A stretch of 64,000 bases of DNA from the NCBI GenBank assembly GCA_942159475.1, contig OW804100.1:5286127-5350126 (forward strand). The letters run 5' to 3'. Below are positions 9,901-18,624 of this stretch, piece after piece. Positions within the stretch are counted from its first letter, which is position 1, and every line of letters starts with the position of its first letter. The DNA is from Sthenelais limicola (Eukaryota > Annelida > Polychaeta > Phyllodocida > Sigalionidae). A program made the position numbers and the translations under genes. Under the pieces are notes generated by a model, which saw nothing but the letters and a program-made list of their open reading frames with translations, was not told where the DNA came from and ran no database searches.

Positions 9901-11377
9901 AACCATCCGGTTTCGGAACAAGAACCGTGGGGAAGGCCCACGGGCCGTTTCCCTCCTCGATCTTATCCTCCGCTAGCATTTTACTGACCTGGGAGTCCAG
10001 AGCCTCCTGTTTTGCCAAGGGAACTCGACGAAAAGGTAACTTTATAGGCTTAGTGTCACCCGTGTCGATGGAGTGTAGAACCCTGTTCGTAAACCCCAAT
10101 TGTTCACCTTGCAATCTGAACACCCGCTTTTTCGCGTATACCAACTCGCGCACCTTTTTCAAGGTTTCAGTATCCGCTACTTCAGCGCCCTCTATGATAG
10201 ATTCCAGTTCAGGGATGCTAGTAATCGAACAGCTATCGGAGGTCAGCTTTCGCTTACCCCCCGTGCTGGACCCGTTCACGGATTCTGCTCTTGCATCCGC
10301 CAGATGCGAATAGTCACCCGTGAAGTTTGCCGCTACCTCATAAGCGGATGCCACGGGCGTCCCGCGTGGCATGACTATTGCAAGTCCCGTTGGATTCATA
10401 ATAGGAAGCTCGTGGCAGTGAGCAGACGATACATATGTATCGCAACCCTCCACGAGACCGTCTACTTGTAACCCTACATCTGACTCCATGATATAGCCCA
10501 CGTCGTTCTCGGGTAGGGACACGTCCACAGACGCGACCTTTATCTCGAACGCGGCCAACCGCACATCCTCTCGTAGGAATGCCGTCGATATCGCTCCTTT
10601 CCGTCGACAGAATACGTGATTCTTGCCTCCTTCCAAGAGCATCTTCCCAGGCCCCGTCATGCTAGTATCATAGCGCCACATGAAGTCTTGGCCCAGCACG
10701 GCCTCCTCCCCGCCGCCTAGACCATCGACTACGAGACAGGCATTCGGATACGAACGCCCTGCGATCTCAAAGTCAAAGACCGCATACCCCATCGTCACTG
10801 GAGTACCACCCGCAAGTGGTTTTACCCGAACCCGCGAAGCGAGCAGGTCGGGCTTGCGAGCTAGCGATTCATAGAATTGTTTAGACACTAGTGAGGTAGT
10901 TGCACCTGTGTCGTATAAAAATTCTCCTCGCCTAGTACCCACTGTGACTGGTACGTACCATCTATCCACTATCGCTACCACGTCGATAGGAATAGAGAGA
11001 TCCCGGCTGGCCGCAGAACTAGTCAAATTCTTGACACAGCGTTCCCCACCCACGGTAGAGCTAACCGCGAGCAGCGCCGTGCCAGCGTCAGTATAGCGGC
11101 CGTCCAAACACATTCCACGATCGCGTGGAATGGCTCGAACGCTACTAACCGACTCCTTAGACCAAGGTTTCGTGTCTGCGGGCCTTGTCGGGTCCTCACC
11201 CTCCATCACCCCAGTTTCCTCCTTGTTTCGTTCTGCCTGCCTACCTGACCTCCCCAGATTGTACGACCCTTCTGGAGGTCTTTTGCCCGAGCGGGCTACG
11301 GAAGGGTTCCCCCTCCCGTCACGAGTTCCGTCGAACTTGCGGGTCTCGTCACCGCTTCCTTGCGAGACCCACGTCAA
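6968..11377 (-). CDS. pol: Pol polyprotein (protease, RT, RNase H, integrase), made by -1 frameshift
   Basis: The frame opens after a TAA at 11384-11386 and has no ATG start. The first codon after the slip is TTG at 11377, and the stop TAG is at 6968. Numbering from that TTG: aspartic protease with LYDTGATT (D156) and AVLGQDF near 226-232; reverse transcriptase with LDLESGYW (D534) and YLDD at 596-599; RNase H with LDTDASG near 747-753; integrase zinc region H990, H997, C1027, C1030; catalytic D1059, D1119, E1155 (DD35E); GPY/F module with KWDGPF near 1291-1296. A basic tail of about 150 residues holds an AT-hook, RGRPPK at 1389-1394, where other clades have a chromodomain. All catalytic residues are present. 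Enzymes act in the cytoplasmic particle and then the nucleus. Confidence 0.95.
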   Translation of the reverse strand: MTWVSQGSGDETRKFDGTRDGRGNPSVARSGKRPPEGSYNLGRSGRQAERNKEETGVMEGEDPTRPADTKPWSKESVSSVRAIPRDRGMCLDGRYTDAGTALLAVSSTVGGERCVKNLTSSAASRDLSIPIDVVAIVDRWYVPVTVGTRRGEFLYDTGATTSLVSKQFYESLARKPDLLASRVRVKPLAGGTPVTMGYAVFDFEIAGRSYPNACLVVDGLGGGEEAVLGQDFMWRYDTSMTGPGKMLLEGGKNHVFCRRKGAISTAFLREDVRLAAFEIKVASVDVSLPENDVGYIMESDVGLQVDGLVEGCDTYVSSAHCHELPIMNPTGLAIVMPRGTPVASAYEVAANFTGDYSHLADARAESVNGSSTGGKRKLTSDSCSITSIPELESIIEGAEVADTETLKKVRELVYAKKRVFRLQGEQLGFTNRVLHSIDTGDTKPIKLPFRRVPLAKQEALDSQVSKMLAEDKIEEGNGPWAFPTVLVPKPDGSTRVCVDFRRLNNVTRKDSYPLPRIDDCLEALGGNAWFCTLDLESGYWQIAMDPDSKEKTAFTTSTGLYQFKVMPFGLCNAPATFQKMMTEVLRGLNGKICVVYLDDVIIYGATIHDAITNTGLVFDRLMAYGLKLKPKKCRLFRKEVQYLGRIVSKEGIRADPEKTRAVVTWPIPLTVKDIRSFLGFASYYRQFIPSFNDLVRPLQETATAGQKVLRYKLTWNSELDDAFEATKKALLSTSVLAYPRASGQFILDTDASGTAMGAVLSQVQDEQERVIAYASNSLSKSQKNYCTTYRELLAVVYYVRKFKHYLYGADFIVRTDHSSLTWLMTFKEPENMLARWLLDLQQYGVTNKGVIQHRPGKKHENADGLSRRPYSRCKRTDCDDCGAHEAAIAGFVGEGKGTDDNLVSVNQTIREQQRTDDTINRIMGFLEKNREPANLTSESDEFRTIWSHKTDLCLEEGVLTFKWRKPSTGHVFPRIVLPFDQRLSMFRRYHGPASAGHFGHARTKDALRRRFFWPAQSGDIKRWIQLCPECNVRKTRKGVNKSPLQKELTGERFSRISMDILSGFKTSTRGNACVLVIVDYFSKWSEAYCLPNHKAATVAWTVFRNWILRFGAPRAIQTDGGPEFDGELFRELCNLFDTKKQTTLPYRPQANGQAERFNRVLVEQLSCYADYGADDWDTYIPCIAAAYNNTINASTGCTPHSVVFGTEAYTPADLIHGVPRNGLDFPSGSGFIEDLRKNLRKSHEYVRRTLKKTAIAQKRHFDLSATNRSFEVGDWIYRYYPPKAANKYGAKWDGPFKITRALGGNSYVVDTAAGGVKWSGDLMKSVLDPDKRGELRKTTGLEQAPEYRRLVAAGRDVVSLEKGKAVAGQELAKSLEKTLLRKVSLANRRGRPPKHKKGCTKETVSPPKRPTPLPNQQNKGRKPLVPKADKPDKLVQRGSEVPNPTRPPDVATRGIGKRVSKRPVRLGIG

Positions 11378-11383
11378 TTTCCC
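11339..11383 (-). promoter_or_regulatory. -1 ribosomal frameshift signal between gag and pol
   Basis: The sense strand reads G GGA AAT TGA: the slippery heptamer GGGAAAT (11383-11377) is followed at once by the gag stop. After 6 nt comes a perfect 8-bp stem, GGGTCTCG (11370-11363) with CGAGACCC (11348-11341). The stem extends to 10 bp if a G-U pair and a G-C pair at its base are counted, and its loop is 14 nt. The pol frame has a TAA just upstream of the heptamer, so fusion can only occur in this narrow window. Heptamer, spacer and stem match known retroviral -1 sites. Loop bases GGAAG could pair with a CTTCC further downstream to make a pseudoknot; this is speculative. Confidence 0.85.
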
Positions 11384-13407
11384 TTAGTTGATTTATCTTC
11401 CAGGGAATTTGAGTCGTCACCATTTTCTTTCGCGACGAAAGCGCGAAACTTTTTCAGGTATTGACAACTGGCTTGCAGGTGGGTAGTTTTCCCACAAAGC
11501 CAACAAGCTGGCTCTGGACGAGTCGCTTTCGTGTCCTTCTTCCTGTAGTCAGTTTTCGTGACTATCTTCTTGGAAGATTTGGACAAAGTCTTGGTTTTAT
11601 CCCAAGCCTTTTTGGTGCTACCGTCTGACTTTTTACTGTCATCCTTTCGCACGTCCTTCCGCATAGCCTGGAAGGCCGCGAAATCGGCTATTAACTCCGA
11701 TTCCGAATCAGATTCCGGGACTTCGGTCCCTGTAGACGCCCCCGAAGTCTCGTCCGCTGACGAGTCAGAGTCGGACTGCGCTTCTGCTTCCGCAGCCGCG
11801 TAAGAAGCCTTCCGCTCCTTGTCCTTTCTCTGTCCGTAGAACTTATATCCCCTAGCTTTAAATTTAGAGGACTGTCCCGGCGTGGAACCCAAGACGCGCT
11901 GATATGCTTCCGGGCCACCTGCTCGCACGAAATCTGTTGCGAGATCTACGCAATCTTGCATAGACTTTGGGCGATTAGTTTGCACCCACATGCCCAGAAA
12001 TTTGTCTTCTAAGCCCGTGCAGAAGATTCGGATAGACTCCTTCTTCATATGTTCAAGGTATTGTCCCTCGTACGCACGTTTGCACAAGGTCAGCAGAGCC
12101 TCACCATAGTGTTGAAGTGATTCGCCAGGTTGTTGAACACGCTTGCGGTATTCCTCCTGGCGTTGTTCTTCGGTCTTTGTGTCCAATATGACACGAAGCC
12201 TCGTCACAACGTCACTTAACGTTAGGGACCTAGAATTTCCCCAAGTAGACTGGTTCACATGTCGTGAAGTCGCCATAATGAGTTCGCGCATCAGCGTTTC
12301 CTCCTGCCAACCGCAAAGTTCGGCATAGTTTATCGCAGATGCGAGATACTCTTCCCAATCCTCCCCATTGCGAAAAGGTTTGAGATTTTTAGGTTTAGGA
12401 TTTTCTCCCTTGCCCGTTGATCCGTATAAACGAACTTCCGCAGGGCGGTCTTCGTTATACACAACACTAGCTTCCATTTCGGGCATCATCGAACGCCTAC
12501 ACTTAGTAGTGGCCGTTGGTCCCGTCGAACGGTAGTCTGGTTCGTGACCAGTTGACAAACCCTGTTTGGCCTGTACATCGTTGTCCAACAATGGAATCGA
12601 AACATTAGTCAACGAGTAGTTGAGGCCATTGTCCGAAGGAGACGACTCTACGAAGTCGACTCTTCTTCCTGCAGTCTTAAAACCTGCCGGAGTGCTAGGC
12701 AAGCCCTGGGCTCGCATTTCCGTGCTGTCCGTATTCTGCGAAGGCTGTTGCACTCGCGGATCCGGGCTACCTTGAGGCAGAATCGCAGGATATCTCCGAT
12801 CCAACATATCGATCAGATATTGAGGGCAAACCGCATGTTCGTGTAGACCACTATACAGCCGCTGCACACGCTTCAACGGAAGTTGTTCGTGCATTACCCA
12901 CAGTAAGTCGAGTGTTCCTCGAATTTCACCTTCAGCGATTTCGCCTGGTGGTTCTCCCGTCTTGTCGTAAGAACAAAGAACGGTAGTCAACTGGTTCATC
13001 ATGACCTTCGCGTCATCGCTCTGTCCCAGCGGGACTGCTGTTTTGACGGTTTCCGGCGGCTTAACATCGGAAAGCTCCGACCCATCCGCCTCGCCTGTTT
13101 CGACGCTGAAACCCGCACGCTCTACGAGCTTGCGAAGATTGTCCTCGTTGTAACACGAGCGCAACCCTAAAACAATAGCTATTAGTTTCTCAACCAAGCT
13201 TTGTGTGTCCGGATTGACAATCAATCCGTTGGCACGCATATTGTCTATGTGTGCAACTACTTGCTCTAGTTGAGCAAATGAGTCGTTCGCAAAATCTTGC
13301 GCATCGCCCTGACGTCTCGTTAACATCTGAGCGAGAGCCTCGCATGCTCGCTGCTCGGCTTCAGCCTTGGCCGCGGCCTTGGCTGCTTCCTCGTCGCCAG
13401 GAGTCAT
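11374..13407 (-). CDS. gag: Gag polyprotein
   Basis: The first ATG of the frame is at 13407 and the stop TGA is at 11374, giving 677 residues. The frame is also open upstream to a GTG at 13467, but that lies within the primer site. The capsid-type region is near residues 340-500, with GEDWEEYLASAINYAELCGW and the later LCKRAYEGQY and IFCTGLEDKF stretches typical of the retrotransposon gag family. A single zinc knuckle, C-x2-C-x4-H-x4-C (CWLCGKTTHLQASC), lies at about 635-648 and binds RNA. A Ser/Asp-rich stretch precedes it. Gag assembles the particle. The last codons overlap pol in the -1 frame. Confidence 0.93.
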   Translation of the reverse strand: MTPGDEEAAKAAAKAEAEQRACEALAQMLTRRQGDAQDFANDSFAQLEQVVAHIDNMRANGLIVNPDTQSLVEKLIAIVLGLRSCYNEDNLRKLVERAGFSVETGEADGSELSDVKPPETVKTAVPLGQSDDAKVMMNQLTTVLCSYDKTGEPPGEIAEGEIRGTLDLLWVMHEQLPLKRVQRLYSGLHEHAVCPQYLIDMLDRRYPAILPQGSPDPRVQQPSQNTDSTEMRAQGLPSTPAGFKTAGRRVDFVESSPSDNGLNYSLTNVSIPLLDNDVQAKQGLSTGHEPDYRSTGPTATTKCRRSMMPEMEASVVYNEDRPAEVRLYGSTGKGENPKPKNLKPFRNGEDWEEYLASAINYAELCGWQEETLMRELIMATSRHVNQSTWGNSRSLTLSDVVTRLRVILDTKTEEQRQEEYRKRVQQPGESLQHYGEALLTLCKRAYEGQYLEHMKKESIRIFCTGLEDKFLGMWVQTNRPKSMQDCVDLATDFVRAGGPEAYQRVLGSTPGQSSKFKARGYKFYGQRKDKERKASYAAAEAEAQSDSDSSADETSGASTGTEVPESDSESELIADFAAFQAMRKDVRKDDSKKSDGSTKKAWDKTKTLSKSSKKIVTKTDYRKKDTKATRPEPACWLCGKTTHLQASCQYLKKFRAFVAKENGDDSNSLEDKSTKGN

Positions 13408-13463
13408 CGTCTGACTCTCAGCATCGGGGATCCTTTCGGGAACTTCCCTACTCGGCCCTAGGC

Positions 13464-13474
13464 TCACGGCACCA
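13464..13474 (-). promoter_or_regulatory. Primer binding site, tRNA-His type
   Basis: One base after the 5' LTR the sense strand reads TGGTGCCGTGA. This is complementary to the CCA end plus acceptor stem of animal tRNA-His (TCACGGCA-CCA) over 11 nt; the match stops there. It primes minus-strand DNA synthesis. Confidence 0.7.
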
Positions 13475-13475
13475 A

Positions 13476-13900
13476 TGTAGTGAACCGCAGATTCGTGGGC
13501 GCGAGGTTACGAAATTCCGTAAAGAATCACGAATACGAGGAGATTCGTTTGAACCTGGTTTATTTCCCAAAGGTATACAGTTACAAAGGTTTTGTTACTG
13601 AAGCAAGGGTGCTTAATTTGAACAACAGAAGTATCTCGGTCCGCGGCGCGGCTCGAGTCCGTAGTGTTAAGCGAAGCCTGGATCCCCTTGCGGAGGTAGT
13701 AGTATCCTCCGCCTACCGTCCGTCGGAGGGTGTCTGCAGTGTCGTCTGCACGGTGGTCGTATGTCGCCCCCTGACGGAACTGGCCGGAACTGGTGGTAGT
13801 CGTCTCCGGCGCTGGTAGAAGTGCCCCCGCTGTCGTAGCCTGGATGGTGATTGGCGATAGTCGACAGCCTCGCTGTATTCCGGGTGGCGGACCCACTACA
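13476..13900 (-). repeat. 5' LTR
   Basis: A 425-bp direct repeat of the 3' LTR with ends TGTAGTG and CACTACA. It carries AATAAA in sense at 13559-13564. No TATA box is evident. ATTA follows at 13901-13904 as the right target duplication, in an AT-rich run. Confidence 0.95.
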
Positions 13901-13913
13901 ATTATATATATAT

Positions 13914-14149
13914 GGGTCAGATTTTCACGAAATGCACAATCGGTACCGTAGCTCTACAAATATAGTAACTTCTGTTAAATTAGACAGAATAATTATAAAT
14001 AATGGGTATATCTTTGGCATTGTGTTGATTCGAAATATCTCTTTCATTGTGTTAAACTACATTTTAAACGTCACTTTTCACTTACATTAATTTTGAGTTA
14101 TTGAAAGGATTGGTGAAGGTGAATTGTACACTTTCTGAAAATTTCACCC
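13914..14149 (+). mobile_element. MITE family B, copy B1
   Basis: Begins GGGTCAGATTTTC and ends TTTCTGAAAATTTCACCC. The consensus left end is GGGTCAGATTTTCAGAAAAT, with the right end its inverse complement (about 28 bp). Length about 235 bp, no ORF. It starts 13 bp from the retrotransposon LTR. Confidence 0.85.
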
Positions 14150-14478
14150 ATTATAATATGAAAGTGGCTATCTCCTAATAGTTGTCTTCATACCATAAAT
14201 ACAAGTACTGGATATTGGTGTAACCTCCCCCATTTGCCTATTTGTGGGTCAAGTAATTGTATCAGTTCCCATGATCAGGTGTGATTTTTCATTTATCCGG
14301 CACAACTTTCAGTACCAGATTGTAAGGATTGTTCTGCCTTTAGTGCGTACATTTCACCAAAGAGGGCGTCAGATATGAAATCTGAGGGAAATGGTTATGG
14401 ACAATCCGATAGGGGGTACCACCAGCGCATCAAACGCTGGGGCTTCTATAACCGAGCTTATGTTTCCTATGGTAAATG

Positions 14479-14896
14479 TGTGCTATGTTTCTGGGTAATA
14501 GTCACAAGTCGTAAAAATGGTAATTTTCAAAGTGATGTATTCACAAGATCTCTTTCTTGGAATGTACTCATTTTCAGCGTATCTAATGCCCCTAGTCATA
14601 TGAATATATGTACCGAATCTCAGGTCAGTCCACCAAGAAATATTGCAAACTTCTTTTTCAAAATAAAAAATATCAGATATTGGAAGTCATTATTACACCC
14701 ACCACCCATGTAAAACCGCTTTCATCTCGATTTTTATAATTTTCTTTACACTTCACCTTTAAAATAATGAAATATTCATTAAATGCCCTTAATGTTTACT
14801 ATCATTGGAATCGACTTCACCCATATTTTTAAATATGATACAATCTCAAAATTCTTTTCTTGCGACTTGTGACTCATTTTCCTGAAACGCATCACA
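14479..14896 (+). mobile_element. MITE family E, copy 1
   Basis: The family end is TGTGATGYGTTTCAGGAAAA, then TGAGTCACAAGTCGCAAAA, inverted at the other end. Here the left end is worn (TGTGCTATGTTTCTGG, then AGTCACAAGTCG) and the right end is clear (GACTTGTGACTCATTTTCC, then CATCACA). TA follows the right end. About 418 bp, non-coding. Confidence 0.7.
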
Positions 14897-15007
14897 TATG
14901 GTATAGTATGTACATGTTATAACTACAATATAGATCCTATGTGCAACAGGATATAAATATGCCCAATAGTGAACAATATAACTGTAGGTATTCTAATCAT
15001 AACTATA

Positions 15008-15423
15008 TGTGATGCGCTTTAGGAAAATTAGTCACACGTCGCAAAAAAATGGATTTTGAGATGCCATTATATCTGAAAAGAGGAGATCATGCCGATTCCA
15101 ATGGTGGTAAAACTTAAGGACATTAATAAGTATTTCTTTATTTTAAGTTTGAAATTTTTATTTCCGAAAAAAAGTTTGGAATATTTTTGGGTGGACATTT
15201 ATACTAGTAAAGTAGGTAAATGGACCGCATAGGATGATCTTATAAATGCATGGAAATATTTAATATGCTGTCTTGGAATTTGGTACATATATTATTCATA
15301 AGACCTGACCGACTATAGATACTCCAAAAATGAAAACATTCCAATAAAGAGATCTTGTGGATAAATGCCTTTGAGAAATATCTATTTCGCGACTTGCGAC
15401 TCATTTTCCTGAAACACATCACA
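15008..15423 (-). mobile_element. MITE family E, copy 2
   Basis: 416 bp with both termini clear: TGTGATGCGCTTTAGG at the left and CCTGAAACACATCACA at the right. TA flanks both ends, as expected for a Tc1/mariner-type target. The interior is inverted relative to copies 1 and 3. It ends 50 bp from the downstream edge of the BTB exon at 15474. Confidence 0.8.
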
Positions 15424-15473
15424 TAATAATGATTATTATCATAATTTGTATTACCACTTATGATGGCCCTCAC

Positions 15474-15639
15474 CTGGATCGTTGTGTTCTATTTGTCTGG
15501 CTGAATGGTAGAAGCTGCAGACATTGTGTGCAGACAGGGTGGATAACACATACTCCTCACAGTGGTGGCTCAGTTCATTCACTCCAAGATGGCGCGCAAT
15601 GGCAAGCACTGCAAATACTGAATCATCGCTCAGCAGAAT
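15474..15639 (-). CDS. BTB-BACK protein gene, second visible exon
   Basis: In sense, CTTGACTTTCAG precedes base 15639 and GATCCAG|GTGAGG marks the end at 15474; both are strong splice sites. The 166 bp start in phase 0 and leave one base, which joins the first two bases of exon 571-707 to make Glu. The peptide begins ILLSDDSVFAVLAIARHLGV and continues NELSHHCEEYVLSTL and FYHSARQIEHNDP. This is the last BTB helices (Leu-x-x-x-Cys-x-x-Tyr) leading into BACK, and it joins smoothly after the TYIYTGR end of the upstream exon. BTB domains dimerise and often bind Cullin-3. The intron to the next exon is about 14.8 kb because of the retrotransposon and other insertions. Confidence 0.85.
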
Positions 15640-15675
15640 CTGAAAGTCAAGAGATGGAAAGAGAAAAGGTTTAAA

Positions 15676-15715
15676 AGATTTCATTTCATTTCAAGAATCC
15701 TTTATTGCATACACA
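15676..15715 (-). mobile_element. LINE-like 3' tail
   Basis: The sense strand reads TATGCAATAAAGGATTCTTG followed by GAAATGAAATGAAAT. An AATAAA next to a short simple-repeat tail is typical of a LINE 3' end. The upstream body is too short or worn to name. It lies about 36 bp before the acceptor of exon 15474-15639. Confidence 0.4.
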
Positions 15716-15787
15716 CAAAGTTACGAAAAAGTTTAATCATTTTAAAAGGAAAATTGTCATGTCCTGTTTTTCGTGACTTTTGACTTG

Positions 15788-15844
15788 TGGGTTATTTGAG
15801 AGGATGGGTGAAGACCAATTGTACATTTTCTGAAAATCTGACCC
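15788..15844 (+). mobile_element. MITE family B, fragment B2
   Basis: Only the right end of the element is present: GGGTTATTTGAGAGGAT through GTACATTTTCTGAAAATCTG and ACCC. Confidence 0.75.
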
Positions 15845-16395
15845 ATAAGATCTGAGAGGCTCTGAGAAATAAAGACGATGATTAGGTTTTCCACAACGAA
15901 GAACAAATAGCAACCCTTTAATATCTTGACGATATTTCCATTGGGAATCGAATAAAAATAAATGACGAAAATTAACTAGTGATGTGTAGTTTTAAAATTA
16001 AAGTTACCGAACCTGTCTTCCAATTAATAGTGGTGTATGACATCTGTTGTTGAAATTGAAACTGAAAATCAGGTATAATGTGAAGTTTGATGTAAGCAGG
16101 GTGATGTATTACTATACAGCTATTATTATACCTCTGTACCATTCTAAGAAGGACAGGTATAGTAGCAGTTCAATAAAGGGATCCCAGGGGGCTCACACAC
16201 CTATCTGCATACTACTTAAGGAGGCTCCTTTCTTACAAGTATTTTTCATGCAAAACTCGTAAAATAACAACTTATCTTTATTTTTCGAAAAGGAATTACA
16301 AATGATTTCCAAAACTGAACATCAATAAAGTGACTTTACGGCATAGAAAAGACATATAGAAGCAAGACCACAAGTAATGAAGGAGTACAATGACT
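15845..16395. other. Intronic sequence, nothing recognised
   Basis: AT-rich, with no ORF, repeat family or exon signature that I can support. Confidence 0.5.
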
Positions 16396-16599
16396 CACTC
16401 TAAGTCCAAACCCTCAGATCAGATAAGGATGGTATGTCAGCCTACTTCGCTAATCGGTTTCCTGGCCTAAGACTCGGCGTTTTTATGAGAATATAATGAC
16501 ATTTTGCGGTCTTAATGGAATTTTAATGGCACTTTGCGGTTTGAGGCAAGAGGCTTTCCCTTCGTTTGAAGGGACTCTCTCAACTTTGGGCCTAGACTG
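16396..16599 (+). mobile_element. MITE family A, copy A1
   Basis: 204 bp, the standard length. The left end of the family is CACTCTAGGTCCAAACC and the right end is CTTTGGGCCTAGACTG, an imperfect terminal inverted repeat of about 15 bp. Inside are two related 30-bp blocks (TAATGGGAATATAATGACAT and TAATGGAATTATAATGGCAC) and a hairpin CCCTTCGTTTGAAGGG. No ORF. Confidence 0.85.
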
Positions 16600-17875
16600 T
16601 CATCTGCTATTTCCCTATCACGTGCTTTATAACAAGGGCCACCCGTCTCTGGTACACAAGTCGACCACCAGGTGCGTGAGTAAAACGAAAAAAGATCTTC
16701 ATATATTATCACTTCCGGTAAGTTATTTGAACAATGAAATGGAAGACAAATGTCAAATTTGTGAGATATTTAAACTCGGGTGATTGACAGGTCTTGCACG
16801 AGATGATTGACACCCACAAGGGCAGAATCTTGGGGTTATGTTGATTTTTCCCTCAAACAAACATATCCTATTTGTTTCCATGGTAACCCCAATGAAGCAC
16901 GTAAATAATTCCAGTATAGGTGGGGAGAGGGCGCCACCAGTGGCGGGGGAATGAAGCTCAGGTGTTGCCATGGCGCCGCGGAGGGTAACAACTACAAACC
17001 CAGGAGGGGGTCATCCCTTCCTCATCTCCTCCACGTGTCACCATAGAAACCAGCTGAGAACGTGGTGAGAATGGAATTACTTCATTATTTTCATATTTGC
17101 ATTTTCGTGTATTTCTTTCCATGTTTCTTCCTCTCAGTTTCACTCCTTCATTTCATATAATGCGAACTTTTGATATTGAATTCACGCTAGAAACAGTTTT
17201 TAAAAGTTGTAAGATATCCCAAGAGGGAAATCTATAATCGCCAAACCGAGTTAATATATATAAGTGTTTTTATTTCTGATTTGTAATACAGTTACATGAT
17301 ATAGAAAAAGCTCCTCTCTTTCTTTGTGAACATAGGTCTTCCAAGAGTGCCTCGATATGTTCTTTTTGATTCCATTAAGACAACTATTCGTAGATGCTTA
17401 TCTGAGTGATATTACTATAACATCGAGATCTTTCCTTGTTTTTACAGATTCTACAGTTATCTAATTAATTGTTAAAGCACCATAGTACATCAACTTCAAG
17501 AGCAAACATATTTCACCATTAACTCTAATATCATTTGTCTAGTATTATTACCTTGTCTCCCCTCCTTCCTTCTTAGTGATACCTTTTCATTATATTTCCC
17601 CAAAAGAATTGATAAACTTCCACAGTCAGACCGTAGTTATACTTAGTGATTTTCCGTTCCGTAACAGGAGTTACTTATGTCATCAGAGATCACCTTATAC
17701 AAATATTTTCCGTTCTTTATTTGACTCAGGGACAAGAAAACTTCTCCATCCGATATTTCCCTCCCCAACCATCCATCATGATCTACATCATTGATCCTAT
17801 AACGTACATATTATTCACACAATCCTACCTCATCATCCTGACAATCTACACAATACTTACTCATTGTCTTATATA
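16600..17875. other. Intronic stretch with a motif island
   Basis: No gene seen. A GC-richer island at about 16.78-17.05 kb carries TGATTGACAG (16781-16790, PBX-PREP type), the X-box GTTTCCATGGTAAC (16874-16887) and a half X-box GTTGCCATGGCGCC (16964-16977). The rest is AT-rich and featureless. Confidence 0.5.
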
Positions 17876-18277
17876 TGTGATGTGTTTCAGGAAAATGAGC
17901 CACAAGTCGCAAAATTGATATTTTTCACAAGATCTCTTTGTTGATTTTTTTTTTTATTTTTAGAGGGTTTAGCACTTATAGTCATATAAATTCATGTAAC
18001 AAATTTCGGGACATTGTATTAAATATATCCTTGCATTTTGAAGGGCTAATTAGTATGGAGTATATCAAGTTACTTTACTGGTAATTACCCATCCAGAAAC
18101 ATTGCAAACTTCTTTTTTTCCAAAAATAAAAATATAAAACTTAAAATATAGAAATACATATAAGTTGTCCTAGTGTTTACTTTCATTGGAATCAGCTTGA
18201 TCTCCTCTTTTCAAATATGATGATATCTCAAAATCCATATTTTGCAACTTTGCGACTATTTCCTAAAACGGATCACA
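17876..18277 (+). mobile_element. MITE family E, copy 3
   Basis: 402 bp. The left end is TGTGATGTGTTTCAGG and the right end is CCTAAAACGGATCACA, with TA on both sides. Same orientation as copy 1. No ORF. Confidence 0.8.
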
Positions 18278-18393
18278 TATTTTATTCTACCTGGTATCAG
18301 GCGAGGGGCTCTGAATATAAGTCTGGATTTATAAATCCAACATCGAGTTTGATCTTGATTGTTAGGTTTACATCAATATTAACTCAGTTATAA

Positions 18394-18624
18394 CTTACCC
18401 TGCCGGTATATATGTAGGTGAGACTTACCCTGCCGGTATATATGTAGGTGAGAAATAGGACTTACCCTGCCGGTATATATGTAGGTGAGAAATAGGACTT
18501 ACCCTGCCGGTATATATGTAGGTGAGACTTACCCTGCCGGTATATATGTAGGTGAGAAATAGTACTTACCCTGCCGGTATATATGTAGGTGAGACTTACC
18601 CTGCCGGTATATATGTAGGTGAGA
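18394..18624 (-). repeat. Tandem repeat that multiplies a 5' splice site (7 copies)
   Basis: Seven near-identical copies of CTTACCCTGCCGGTATATAT then GTAGGTGAGA start at 18394, 18424, 18461, 18498, 18528, 18565 and 18595, with periods 30, 37, 37, 30, 37 and 30. In sense, each copy is the tail of the BTB exon (codons for TYIYTGR) plus its donor AGG|GTAAGT. The rightmost copy is the original exon end. Using the second donor adds 30 nt (10 residues) in frame, the next ones break the frame, and the fifth meets a TAA, so only the first two give a continuous BTB domain. Confidence 0.9.

Larger units (their letters stand above)
1205..13900 (-). mobile_element. Ty3/Gypsy LTR retrotransposon, full length, apparently intact
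   Basis: A complete 12,696-bp element. LTRs begin TGTAGTG and end CACTACA, and 4-bp duplications ATTA flank it (1201-1204, 13901-13904). In sense order (right to left) it holds the 5' LTR, a tRNA-His-like primer site, gag, a -1 frameshift signal, pol, a 1.6-kb spacer with a TATA box, a third ORF, a polypurine tract and the 3' LTR. The Pol order protease-RT-RNase H-integrase places it in Ty3/Gypsy (Metaviridae); there is a GPY/F module and no chromodomain visible. All three ORFs are uninterrupted and the LTRs differ at one shared position (A at 1719, G at 13889 or thereabouts), so the insertion is recent. It lies in an intron of the BTB-BACK gene in the sense direction. The unusual features are its length and the third ORF, which is not envelope-like. 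Confidence 0.95.

Noticed and set aside
13507..13896. 129-codon frame covering the LTR
   Set aside because: It starts at GTG within the LTR, has no recognisable motif, and the frame is simply open in LTR sequence; the left LTR copy is broken by the 108-bp insertion.
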